From Psychrobacter sp. Pi2-1 (lineage in GTDB: Bacteria; Pseudomonadota; Gammaproteobacteria; Pseudomonadales; Moraxellaceae): a stretch of DNA of 64,000 nt. How positions within the stretch are numbered: the first letter of the stretch is position 1; the number at the start of each line of letters is the position of its first letter. The notes under the pieces are model-generated. The model was given only the letters and a program-made list of their open reading frames with translations, did no database searches and was not told the DNA's origin. The stretch lies in assembly GCF_904846645.1 (NCBI RefSeq), contig NZ_CAJHBO010000001.1:248001-312000 (forward strand). The letters are read 5' to 3'. Both the position numbers and the translations under genes were made by a program. This document shows, one piece after another, positions 35,858 to 47,438 of this stretch.

Positions 35858-35869
35858 CATTATAATCGA
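35858..35869 (+). promoter_or_regulatory. Candidate -10 region for the Lrp/AsnC gene
   Basis: ATTATAATCG contains a consensus TATAAT about 30 bases before the Lrp/AsnC start; no good -35 is seen at the proper distance. Confidence 0.35.
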
Positions 35870-35895
35870 ATAAATTCACTATTAAGGCTTAAGAA

Positions 35896-36384
35896 ATGCC
35901 AGATAATCATATTGATAGTATAGGGACTGCAGATATAGACGAGACAGATAGACAGTTGCTGCGCTTATTGCAAACGCAGGCGCGCATGAGTATTACTGAA
36001 CTTGCTGAACGCGTCAACCTGTCTGCCACCCCTTGCGCACGTCGTATCAAACGCCTAGAAGATGCGAACATTATCACCGGCTACCATACCAAAACCGATG
36101 CGCAAAAACTTGGCTATCCGCTAGCCGTGTTTATCGCTATTAGTATGGATCGACATACAGCAGAACGTTTCGAGCAGTTTGAACGCAAAGTCCAAAGCTT
36201 TGAGGAAGTCATTAGCTGTAGTATTGTCACAGGACGCACGGAAGACTATCTGATTAAGGTTAGGGTACGTGATATGACACATTACGAAGAATTTTTATTA
36301 CATCGCCTTAATCGTATTGAAGGCGTAGCCCAAGTTCATACCAGTTTTGAATTACGAGAAGTATTTAGTCGTAGTGTGGTTTAG
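35896..36384 (+). CDS. Lrp/AsnC family transcriptional regulator
   Basis: A 162-residue feast/famine regulator. The N-terminal winged helix-turn-helix runs from ETDRQLLRLLQTQARMS through SITELAERVNLSATPCARRIKRLE to the IITGYHT wing; the RAM ligand-binding domain follows with EVISCSIVTGRTEDYLIKV. The gene is divergent from leuA, a common arrangement for a regulator and its target. GGCTTAAGAA precedes the ATG. Ligand is probably an amino acid, by family. Confidence 0.93.
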   Translation: MPDNHIDSIGTADIDETDRQLLRLLQTQARMSITELAERVNLSATPCARRIKRLEDANIITGYHTKTDAQKLGYPLAVFIAISMDRHTAERFEQFERKVQSFEEVISCSIVTGRTEDYLIKVRVRDMTHYEEFLLHRLNRIEGVAQVHTSFELREVFSRSVV

Positions 36385-36389
36385 ACGAT

Positions 36390-37646
36390 CTAAGCGGTCG
36401 TTGGCGACTGTCGACGAAACCATACCAATAGTACAAATCCAATCATTAATCCAATAGCAGCGACAAGTAACCCTGCATTGAAATTACTATCTTGCCCTGC
36501 CAGTGCCACTGTTACCAAGGGTCCTAAAAACTGACCCAATGCATAAGCCAACGTTGCCAAAGCAATCAGTAAATTAGAATAGGCAGGATTGATGTTTTTA
36601 AATAAAGTCAGTGTCATCGATACCATACCGACGAAGGTCAATCCTAAAATCGCAGCATTGCCATACAATCCAAGTGCACCATCAAACCATATCGGCAAGC
36701 ACATGCCAAATGCTTGCAATACTGTTAGCCCCATTAAGGTTTTTATCTCACCGATACGTTTAGCAAGCGCGCCCCATAGGGGGTTTGACAACATCGCAAA
36801 AATACCAACGACCAACCAAATCATGAGTCCAGCATACGTCTGTGTCGTTAGACGCTGCGCTGCCATGACGGGCAAAAAAGTTGCTGAACTGATATAACCA
36901 AACCCTGCCAGTACGTAGCTGACGAAAAGTAAAGTAAGCGCTTTATGGTGCCCAGAGATGGCTTCATATAAGGAGCGTTTAAAGTTTAAATAGGTCTGGT
37001 GCACTGACACGTGCTGTTTGGCATCAATCTGCTGTGAATCAACAGCTTGTACTTGTCTTGGCTTTATCGTATAAAGTAGCCACACAAGCGGTAAACTGGT
37101 GACACCTGCGACCAGCCAAATTACATCGAAGTGATAGCCTAATTTTAATAGCCACCACGTTACGATGGCAGAGGCGCTGATGCCGACACCAATACCTGCA
37201 TAGTGGACTGCTGATAATACAGAACGGCGCTCAGGGCTAAGGGTTTGAATCACGAAAGATGAGCTCAATATCATCGCTACGCCACTTGCAATGCCTGCGA
37301 TTAAGCGAATGATATACCATAGAGTTAACGACATATCAGGCACAACAAGCAGCATCGTTGTAATAACACTAATAATCGCCCACAGCGTCATCGTCTGCCA
37401 TGTCAAGCGCTGAGGTACAAACATGGCTATAAGAGCGCCAATAAAGTAACCGATATAATTGATTGATGCCAGCCAGCCTGCAATCGTCGTTGATAGCGAC
37501 AATTGCACCATAATATCAGGTAAGGTGGCGGTAAACAGAAAGCGTCCATAACCCATAACGACTGCCATGCAGTACATACCGATACAGGCAATGGCAGCTT
37601 CGTTGGTAATCGTCGGGACCATACGGCTTTTAAAAGCAGTCATCAT
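36390..37646 (-). CDS. YbfB/YjiJ family MFS transporter
   Basis: Major facilitator permease with about 12 hydrophobic helices. The first helix carries GYGRFLFTATLPDIM, the GFGRF-like signature of the YbfB/YjiJ family, and LASINYIGYFIGAL is typical of helix 2. The long ORF begins at a TTG (37679); I prefer the ATG at 37646 (418 residues), because the upstream residues are hydrophilic and the TTG lacks a spaced ribosome binding site. It is convergent with the Lrp/AsnC gene with only five bases between stops. Substrate unknown. Confidence 0.85.
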   Translation of the reverse strand: MMTAFKSRMVPTITNEAAIACIGMYCMAVVMGYGRFLFTATLPDIMVQLSLSTTIAGWLASINYIGYFIGALIAMFVPQRLTWQTMTLWAIISVITTMLLVVPDMSLTLWYIIRLIAGIASGVAMILSSSFVIQTLSPERRSVLSAVHYAGIGVGISASAIVTWWLLKLGYHFDVIWLVAGVTSLPLVWLLYTIKPRQVQAVDSQQIDAKQHVSVHQTYLNFKRSLYEAISGHHKALTLLFVSYVLAGFGYISSATFLPVMAAQRLTTQTYAGLMIWLVVGIFAMLSNPLWGALAKRIGEIKTLMGLTVLQAFGMCLPIWFDGALGLYGNAAILGLTFVGMVSMTLTLFKNINPAYSNLLIALATLAYALGQFLGPLVTVALAGQDSNFNAGLLVAAIGLMIGFVLLVWFRRQSPTTA

Positions 37647-37774
37647 GACAGCGCCATTTTTGTGGTAATTAGCACACAATCCTTTGTGTTAGACAGTCAA
37701 AAGCAGTAATAAATAAACGCAGAAATAGAAAAGTTATTAGATATATTAGGCCAGCATAAATTTATTAGCGAAAA

Positions 37775-39118
37775 CTATAATACGTCTAACGTTGGCGTCT
37801 CTACCGTATCCTGTCCTAGCATTTGTACCCGCTGATCGCTAAACATATCCATATCTGGAGCTAGCGTACGCATAAACCGATCAAAATACAACATCTGTTT
37901 GGTCAATAGAGCAAAGTCGCGTGGGAAATGGATGCCATGACGTTTACCAACTTCGACAATCTCAAGCATCATTTTATTAAGCTCATCGGCTTGTTCTTTA
38001 CTATTAAACGGCACACCGCTGGTAAAGGTTTTATCTTCTGCCATGATGGTTGTCATCATCCGTTGCAAGTCATCCCCTAATGCAGCCACATCGACTTTAT
38101 TGCCACCATGCGTCATTTCCATGTCAATCATATGGCGCGCCATGGCTTGATAGTCACTGTCTTGCATGGCTTGCATCATGCCCATACATGCACGCCAGCT
38201 CTCAGCTTTGAGCTTGCCGACAATACCAAAATCCAAAAATCCAATACGACCATCAGTCAATAGCATCAAATTACCAGCGTGTAAATCCGCATGGAAACTA
38301 TTGCATAACATAAGACTGGCAAACCATGTGTTCAAAGTGTCTGCCATGACTTGAGCAGGATCTGCACAGTATTGGCGCATGAGCGACTCATCGACCATAG
38401 AAACGCCATATAGGCGGCTCATCGTTAGCACACGCTTGGTAGTCAGCTCTTCATAGACAGTTGGTGCAACGACACGAGTATTACCTGATACCGCTAAGAA
38501 CTGCTGGAAATCGCGGATGTTCTGCGCTTCAGCGATAAAGTCAGTCTCGGCAAGCATACGCAGACGAATCTCATCAATAATCGGTGCAATACTCGCAAAC
38601 TTCATCGATGGCATTAGTATTTCAAGTAGCTTAGTTACGCCATGCAATACACCCAAGTCGGTCTGCATAATGGTCTCGACGCCAGGCTTTTGTACCTTCA
38701 GCACCACTTCATCACCATTGTGCAACCGTGCTGCATGCACTTGAGCGATAGAAGCTGATGCTAGCGGCTCTGAGTCAATATGCGCAAACGTATCATCAAG
38801 CGTCCTGCCATCAGTCGACAGCTCCTCTTTTAGCACTTGCTCGATATAAGCATAAGACAATGGCGTGGTCTGATCCAAGCAGCTCTGAAAAGCCTTGACA
38901 TAATCACGTGGAAACAATGACGGTGTACTGGCGATAAATTGACCGATTTTGATATAAGTTGTGCCTAACTGCTCAAAGGTTTCTTTGAGTAGCATCGCGT
39001 CAGGTTTCTCACCTTTTGCCACTCTTAGCGCAGACAGACCTGCCACACTCGCTGTTTGGCGAACACGGTTCATGACATTAAAAGTATGCTTTAATAAATG
39101 CGGACGATGAATTTTCAT
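37775..39118 (-). CDS. ABC1/AarF/UbiB family atypical kinase
   Basis: Protein-kinase-like family related to UbiB, which supports ubiquinone synthesis or lipid homeostasis by ATPase-type activity. The KxGQ motif diagnostic of the family is KIGQF within TYIKIGQFIAS; SIAQVHAARL forms the Ala-rich nucleotide loop, and HADLHAGNLML plus IGFLDFGIVG give the catalytic and metal-binding loops. The ATG at 39118 gives 447 residues; the TTG at 39127 is less likely. The two C-terminal membrane helices of true UbiB are not evident, so this is probably a paralogue rather than ubiB itself. Confidence 0.88.
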   Translation of the reverse strand: MKIHRPHLLKHTFNVMNRVRQTASVAGLSALRVAKGEKPDAMLLKETFEQLGTTYIKIGQFIASTPSLFPRDYVKAFQSCLDQTTPLSYAYIEQVLKEELSTDGRTLDDTFAHIDSEPLASASIAQVHAARLHNGDEVVLKVQKPGVETIMQTDLGVLHGVTKLLEILMPSMKFASIAPIIDEIRLRMLAETDFIAEAQNIRDFQQFLAVSGNTRVVAPTVYEELTTKRVLTMSRLYGVSMVDESLMRQYCADPAQVMADTLNTWFASLMLCNSFHADLHAGNLMLLTDGRIGFLDFGIVGKLKAESWRACMGMMQAMQDSDYQAMARHMIDMEMTHGGNKVDVAALGDDLQRMMTTIMAEDKTFTSGVPFNSKEQADELNKMMLEIVEVGKRHGIHFPRDFALLTKQMLYFDRFMRTLAPDMDMFSDQRVQMLGQDTVETPTLDVL

Positions 39119-39199
39119 AAAAAACAACTATGGTAATAAGAAGGAGGTTTGAAGATAGGCAATACAATATAAAAACGCGTTAAAATAAGATTATTCAGT

Positions 39200-39307
39200 T
39201 ATAGTCGGTTAAAGATAATTTGGATACAAGGAAGGCGAGCGAAAGTACTACCAGTCGTAGACTAAGCAAGCCTGACACTGTATCCAATTTATAGAGGATT
39301 GACTATA
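39200..39307. repeat. Candidate MITE-like repeat with related ends
   Basis: A 108-base block whose two 28-base ends are inverted copies in part: TATAGTC at the outer tips and AATTTGGATAC against GTATCCAATT at the inner edge, with diverged bases between. The interior contains GGAAGGCGAGCG and further short dyads. The right end overlaps the last codons and stop of moeB. No second copy is in this window; genome-wide copy number is needed to prove mobility. Confidence 0.5.
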
Positions 39308-40098
39308 GGACTGCTACAGACAGGACACTGCGGGTCTTTTCGATAGCCCATTAGTCGCTGCTGCATCTGACTACCATCCCATATGAGCAGTTTGTTTGTC
39401 AGTGGATTTTTGGTTAATCCTAAGTATTGCAGTGCAGCATTGGCTTGTAGGTTACCCATGATGGCAGTGGTACTGGCTAGCACTCCTGAATTGGCACACG
39501 TACGTTCGTCAGCGGCTTCATCAGGTACTACTGAGCCGAACACGCAGTGATAACAACCTGTATCGAGCTGAGGTTCAAACAGTGCTAGCTGTCCTTGCAT
39601 CGCAATCGCTGAGGCGGATAATAGTGGGATTTGGTAGCGTACACTAATACGATTGATGATGTCGCGCGTGGCAAAATTATCCGTACAGTCTAAGAGTAAG
39701 TCAGGCTTGCCTGCTGCCATATCGAGCAATTCATAAGCGTTGTCTTCATCTAATCGTGCGACTGTGCCGCGAGCCTTTATCAAGGGATTGATGCGCTCTA
39801 ATATGTGCGCTGCGGTCAGTGCTTTAGACTGACCAACATCTTCTGGCAAAAACAGCGTTTGCCGTTGCAAGTTACTCGCCTCAATCTCGTCATCATCAAT
39901 CAGATGAACGTGACCCACCCCAGCACGCACCAATGTCTCAGACGCAGGACAGCCTAGGCCACCTGCCCCTATTATGACCACACGTGCTGTCTTTAATCGC
40001 AGCTGAGCATCCATATCCCAACCGTCTAATAATACTTGCCGAGCATAACGGAGCAGCTCATCATCCGATAGCTGTACCATCTCTTCTACCATATTCAT
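39289..40098 (-). CDS. moeB: ThiF/MoeB/HesA family adenylyltransferase
   Basis: E1-like enzyme that adenylates the C-terminal Gly of MoaD (or ThiS) for molybdopterin or thiamine sulfur chemistry. GAGGLGCPASE (47-57) is the ATP-binding Rossmann motif, LQRQTLF the Arg finger, and zinc is held by two CxxC pairs (GCYHCVFG and CPVC); 269 residues is typical. MoeB and ThiF cannot be separated by eye. The final residues IVNPL and the stop codon lie in the 108-base repeat. It follows prmC by 41 bases, in an ampG-prmC-moeB run. Confidence 0.87.
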   Translation of the reverse strand: MNMVEEMVQLSDDELLRYARQVLLDGWDMDAQLRLKTARVVIIGAGGLGCPASETLVRAGVGHVHLIDDDEIEASNLQRQTLFLPEDVGQSKALTAAHILERINPLIKARGTVARLDEDNAYELLDMAAGKPDLLLDCTDNFATRDIINRISVRYQIPLLSASAIAMQGQLALFEPQLDTGCYHCVFGSVVPDEAADERTCANSGVLASTTAIMGNLQANAALQYLGLTKNPLTNKLLIWDGSQMQQRLMGYRKDPQCPVCSSPIVNPL

Positions 40099-40139
40099 CT
40101 ACAACCTATAATCAAAGAAATCTACTACCAAAAAACTAT

Positions 40140-41012
40140 CTATTGAACTTGCCCTAGCGTGACTCGATCATTACCACCGTAATCTTTTACGGTATGTACT
40201 GATTCAAAACCACTATCTAAAAACAACTGACGAACAGCATCACCTTGATCGTAGCCATGTTCAATGGCCAATAATCCACCTGTACAGAGATATGTCGTTG
40301 CTTGTTGGACGATATGCTCAATATCAGCCAAACCCTGATTGGGTGCACTAAGCGCACTAATCGGTTCAGCTGTTAGACCCGTCAAATGCTCGTCTGTCTC
40401 GTCAATATAAGGAGGGTTTGACACAATCACGTCAAACTGCCGTTCATTATCAGTAGGTAGCGCTTGATACCAACTGCTTTGGACAAACTCAATATTGGCA
40501 ACGTTATTGCTCACGGCATTGTGCTGAGCAACTTTAAGCGCCTCTGACGATAAATCGACTGCCACGACTTGCCAATTAGCTTTCTTAAGTTCATGGGCAA
40601 GACTGATAGCGATACAACCTGACCCTGTCCCCAAGTCTAGCAATCGCTTATTACTAAGTTGCGCTGGCTGAGCGTTTATCCAGTTTAACACCTGCTCGAC
40701 CAGCACCTCGGTATCGGGCCGAGGAATCAAGGTATGCTCGTTTACCTTAAAGCTAAGCGACCAAAACTCCTGCTGTCCGGTTAGATACGCAAGCGGTATG
40801 CCTTGCTGCATTTTTGCCACACCATCATTGAACCGTGCGACCTCACTATCAATTAGCTGGTAATCTTCATCAGTCATCAACGCTATCGCAGGCTTATCAA
40901 TGACATGCAACAACCAATCCGTTAGCCAAAACGACGGCAGCTGATTATTTGATTCACCATTCGTCAGTTGTTGAATCTGCTGCTTGATTTGACGAATGGT
41001 CGATATGGTCAT
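40140..41012 (-). CDS. prmC: Peptide chain release factor N(5)-glutamine methyltransferase
   Basis: Methylates the Gln of the GGQ motif in release factors RF1 and RF2 using AdoMet. The AdoMet-binding LLDLGTGSGCIAISLA and the substrate-binding NPPY (in VIVSNPPYI) are intact, as is the upstream PRPDTEVLVE segment. It has 290 residues (E. coli 277). It sits 50 bases after ampG and 41 before moeB on the same strand, likely in one transcript; prmC-moeB pairing is common in gammaproteobacteria. Confidence 0.96.
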   Translation of the reverse strand: MTISTIRQIKQQIQQLTNGESNNQLPSFWLTDWLLHVIDKPAIALMTDEDYQLIDSEVARFNDGVAKMQQGIPLAYLTGQQEFWSLSFKVNEHTLIPRPDTEVLVEQVLNWINAQPAQLSNKRLLDLGTGSGCIAISLAHELKKANWQVVAVDLSSEALKVAQHNAVSNNVANIEFVQSSWYQALPTDNERQFDVIVSNPPYIDETDEHLTGLTAEPISALSAPNQGLADIEHIVQQATTYLCTGGLLAIEHGYDQGDAVRQLFLDSGFESVHTVKDYGGNDRVTLGQVQ

Positions 41013-41062
41013 AGATAGCTCTTAAAAAACAGTGAATGTATAAAGGTAAAATACTGCTTAGC

Positions 41063-42979
41063 CTACTCTGATGCGCGTGGTGGCTCTTTGGTATCGGTCA
41101 GGTTAGGGTTGGTTTTGCTTAGTTTGTCACCTATTCCATTACCATCGCTACCATCATTATTGTCATCGCCATAAATATCATCGTTATCACCAATGACAAT
41201 ATGTCTATCGACAAAGTAGATCAGTGCCAGAATTGGAATACCAATAGCAAAGGTAAAGATAAAGAAAAACGGATAACCCATATTATCGACGATAGCACCT
41301 GAGTACCCACCCATCACTTTTGGTATCAGGGTCATCAATGAGGAAAAAATCGCATACTGTACAGCAGTAAAGCGAATCGATGTCAGTGCTGATAAGAAAG
41401 CGATGAATACAGCACTTGCAAGGCCCGCAGCCAAGTTGTCAAATATCACTGCCATATACATGATTGGCAAGCTACCTGGGTTATATGTCAATACCACAAA
41501 CAACAGGTTGGTCGCACACGCCAAGATCGCACCAATCATCATGGCATGCATGATACGGAAACGCTGAGCCAAAATCCCGCCCAAAAAACCGCCTGCAATT
41601 GCCATAATCACACCCACCAGTTTTACAGCATTGGCGATATCAGTTTTGCTAAAGCCCATGTCTTGATAAAAGACATTGGAGATCACGCCTGCTACGATAT
41701 CTGAGATACGGTATAGACCAATCAATGCCAATAGCAGCAGGGCTTTTTTGCCATAACGTCGGAAAAAGTCTAAAACAGGCTCGATCCATGTTGCCATGGC
41801 CACTTCTTTTTTCACCAGTCCTACTTGTACCAGTGCATAACCTGCTGCCATCGCCGCGCCTAGGCTTACTAATAAGTGCAAGGTTTCTACAAAGAAACTA
41901 GAGAACGCGCCTTCGAACTCGGGTAAGACTTGCCCCATCAATATATAAGCAGCGATAAAGGCAATCACTGAAAATACAAACAACGCTACCAGTCTGACGT
42001 AATCTTCACGAGTTTCAGCGACCAACGGTGCTTTGTTAATGATTTTTGGTTGGTTAATAATAAAGTACAGTAGTAACAATGGCGCGCATGCGACCAATGC
42101 TAAAAAGTAAAATTTAATCGCTGGCATTACCATTAGTGGTATCAAGGCCACTGTGCTATCAAATATTGTATTGATCAAAATATTAATCAGGTAAATAACA
42201 CCAAACAGTAGGCCTGGGATAAGCAGTAACGCTGAATAAATCAGGAATACTTTTAAGTTACCCTTTTGCTTTTTACTTTGCAGGGTTTCAGCGGTTGGCT
42301 CATAACTGGCAAACGTTGTTAATACCCCCAAGGTCATGACTCCTGCCATAATGTAATAGGTGTTGCGCCATGCTTCATAACTATAAAACGTCTCATTTGA
42401 GCCAAAATAATCAGCCAAATATAACGCGCCTGCCCCTGCGACAATCATACCGATACGGTAGCCTGACACGTAGATAGAGGACAGAATAGACTGCATAGAC
42501 GGCGGCGCAAGCTCAATACGGTACGCATCAATCACGATATCTTGTGTCGCAGAAGAGAACCCAAGCAACACGGCCGCGCCTGCCATATAAACCAAGACAT
42601 CTTCGCTAACAGGGTTTACCCTTGCCATCAAAAAGATTGCCAGCACGATAAGCAGCTGTGATACCACCATCCAACTACGACGACGCCCTAGCCACTTGGT
42701 CAAAAACGGCACAGGGAGCGCATCAATCAATGGCGCCCAAATAAATTTGAACGAATACCCCAATGCCGCCCAGCTGAACATAGTGACGACACTACGATCA
42801 ATACCTGCTTCTCTCAGCCATAGCGATAGACTTGAGAAAATCAGCAGAATGGGTATACCCGCTGAGAACCCCAAAAACAGCATAATAATGACACGAGGAT
42901 CGAGATAAGCTTTTGTGGCCTCGCCCCATGACTTTTTGGCAATTGGTTGATTGGGCGGTACAGATTTGACAGCAGACAT
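41063..42979 (-). CDS. ampG: AmpG-type muropeptide MFS transporter
   Basis: Inner-membrane permease importing anhydro-muropeptides for cell-wall recycling. The N-terminus PRVIIMLFLGFSAGIPILLIFSSLSLWL and the ATQDIVIDAYRIEL motif are hallmarks of AmpG. At 638 residues it is much longer than E. coli AmpG (491): extra hydrophobic segments occur mid-protein (about 250-370), and a 40-residue Asp/Asn/Gly-rich tail ends the protein. prmC and moeB follow. A 15-base inverted repeat lies 42-95 bases upstream of the start. Confidence 0.9.
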   Translation of the reverse strand: MSAVKSVPPNQPIAKKSWGEATKAYLDPRVIIMLFLGFSAGIPILLIFSSLSLWLREAGIDRSVVTMFSWAALGYSFKFIWAPLIDALPVPFLTKWLGRRRSWMVVSQLLIVLAIFLMARVNPVSEDVLVYMAGAAVLLGFSSATQDIVIDAYRIELAPPSMQSILSSIYVSGYRIGMIVAGAGALYLADYFGSNETFYSYEAWRNTYYIMAGVMTLGVLTTFASYEPTAETLQSKKQKGNLKVFLIYSALLLIPGLLFGVIYLINILINTIFDSTVALIPLMVMPAIKFYFLALVACAPLLLLYFIINQPKIINKAPLVAETREDYVRLVALFVFSVIAFIAAYILMGQVLPEFEGAFSSFFVETLHLLVSLGAAMAAGYALVQVGLVKKEVAMATWIEPVLDFFRRYGKKALLLLALIGLYRISDIVAGVISNVFYQDMGFSKTDIANAVKLVGVIMAIAGGFLGGILAQRFRIMHAMMIGAILACATNLLFVVLTYNPGSLPIMYMAVIFDNLAAGLASAVFIAFLSALTSIRFTAVQYAIFSSLMTLIPKVMGGYSGAIVDNMGYPFFFIFTFAIGIPILALIYFVDRHIVIGDNDDIYGDDNNDGSDGNGIGDKLSKTNPNLTDTKEPPRASE

Positions 42980-45943
<2,964 letters not shown>

Positions 45944-46005
45944 GCTGAGTTTGAAGTTGGTCAGTATCGACTAACTAATATTAATAAATAACTTTATAAC
46001 TAACG

Positions 46006-46038
46006 AACAGCTATCTTTTAGAAGGTAGCTGTTTTTTT
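46006..46038 (+). terminator. Terminator after katG
   Basis: Arms AACAGCTA and TAGCTGTT with one extra pair around the loop, followed by seven T, 63 bases after the katG stop. Confidence 0.9.
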
Positions 46039-46261
46039 ATGCTTAGTTTTTTATGCTTAATAATGACCGTTCTTTATGAATTGTTAGGTCAAATGGCTTC
46101 ATTGACTAGACAGCGTTTACGGAACGGATAATTTTTTAGCATTGCAAAATACAAATTCTATATTCATAATTATCATAAATTGATAGCTATTTATTATATA
46201 CAAGAATAATAGCTTTGTTTTACACTACTTTGTTACTGTATGTTCAGACATTTTTACTTTC

Positions 46262-46292
46262 ATATACAGACGAGGTTTGTATATTTATACAA
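46262..46292. promoter_or_regulatory. Overlapping TGTATA inverted repeats before the cysB-type gene
   Basis: ATATACA (46262-46268) pairs with TGTATAT (46278-46284) at nine bases, and TTGTATA (46277-46283) pairs with TATACAA (46286-46292) at two bases; the middle half-site is shared. The block ends 12 bases before the start codon, so a bound protein would block expression. Confidence 0.5.
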
Positions 46293-46304
46293 TAGGATTA
46301 AGTT

Positions 46305-47234
46305 ATGGCAATCGACGTAGTGGTCAACCAACGGCATTTGCAGATTCAGCTCAAACAGCTAGAAACAGTATGGCATACGGTGATTAACGGTTATAACTTA
46401 AGCCAAGCGGCGACCGTGCTACATACCAGTCAATCAAGCTTATCAAAGCATATTGCTGCACTAGAAAACCAGTTAAAGACGGAAGTGTTTGTGCGCCAAG
46501 GCAAACGTCTGACAGGACTGACCACTATGGGCACAGCGCTTATGCCGCATATCGAGTCTATCTTTGCTGAAATCCGTACCATTGAAAACCTCAGTTTAGA
46601 TTTTAATAATCCTAATATCGGTACGTTGACGATTGCCACTACTCACACACAAGCGCGTTATGTACTGCCGCAAGTGGTTAAAGAGTTCAAAGATCGTTTC
46701 CCTAAAGTAAATTTGATTTTACAACAGGCAGATCCTGAGACCATCGCTCAAATGGTCATCCGTGGTCAAGCCGATATTGGTATCGCCACTGAGTCCTTGC
46801 TACATAATAACTATCTTAGATGCTACCGTTACTATGACTGGACGCATCGCGTTATCGTACCGAGTGATCACGAACTGGCTAGCCAAGAGTCTATTGACCT
46901 GCCCACACTTGCCAGCTATCCGATTGTTACTTATCACGGTGGTTTTACAGGACGCGGCGCGATTGACAAGACGTTCGACGAAGCAGGATTAGAGCCAGAT
47001 ATCGTACTAGCGGCGCTCGATGCCGATGTGATTAGCACCTATGTCGGTCTGGGCTTAGGTATTGGTATCATCGCAGAAATGGCATTTGAGCCAAGCCATT
47101 ATCAAAACCTGACGGCCATACCCGTCGATCATTTTGGCCGCTTTACCAGTTGGATGGCGGTACGTGATGATGCAGAAATCCGCCAATATGGTCGTGCGTT
47201 CATGGAGCTATGCCAAAAGCAATTTGCAAATTAA
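46305..47234 (+). CDS. CysB-type LysR family transcriptional regulator
   Basis: A 309-residue LysR regulator. The N-terminal helix-turn-helix runs through NLSQAATVLHTSQSSLSKHIAALE; the effector domain has TTHTQARYVLP, GQADIGIATE and TYHGGFTGRGAID, which are characteristic of CysB/Cbl, the activators of sulfate assimilation that bind N-acetylserine or APS. AGGA precedes the ATG by nine bases. No cys genes lie in the window, so CysB versus Cbl cannot be decided by context. Confidence 0.88.
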   Translation: MAIDVVVNQRHLQIQLKQLETVWHTVINGYNLSQAATVLHTSQSSLSKHIAALENQLKTEVFVRQGKRLTGLTTMGTALMPHIESIFAEIRTIENLSLDFNNPNIGTLTIATTHTQARYVLPQVVKEFKDRFPKVNLILQQADPETIAQMVIRGQADIGIATESLLHNNYLRCYRYYDWTHRVIVPSDHELASQESIDLPTLASYPIVTYHGGFTGRGAIDKTFDEAGLEPDIVLAALDADVISTYVGLGLGIGIIAEMAFEPSHYQNLTAIPVDHFGRFTSWMAVRDDAEIRQYGRAFMELCQKQFAN

Positions 47235-47350
47235 TGAGCATTTGTTAAATAAAGTATCTCAGACTTGCTCACCCTTACTAGACTGAGCTGTGGATGATAA
47301 AATAGGTTCTAGAACGTTATTCAATGTTTCTTTTATATATTATTCACACT

Positions 47351-47401
47351 TGTATTGATATTTGGTCGAATGAAATTGACTATCGACTAAATATCAATAC
47401 A
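47351..47401. promoter_or_regulatory. 19-base inverted repeat before gcd
   Basis: Arms 47351-47369 and 47383-47401 around a 13-base loop are complementary at every position except one, which is a G-T (G-U in RNA) pair. There is no T-run after it. It ends 37 bases before the gcd start and could be a strong leader hairpin, an operator, or the end signal of the cysB-type gene. Confidence 0.6.
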
Positions 47402-47438
47402 TATTAACTTGCTCTTTTGTAAACAGGTGATACCGCTC

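Larger units (their letters stand above)
45944..46304. other. Intergenic region between katG and the cysB-type gene
   Basis: 361 bases on the plus strand: the katG terminator at 46006-46038, then an AT-rich stretch and the overlapping TGTATA inverted repeats just before the LysR gene. Nothing else stands out. Confidence 0.4.
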
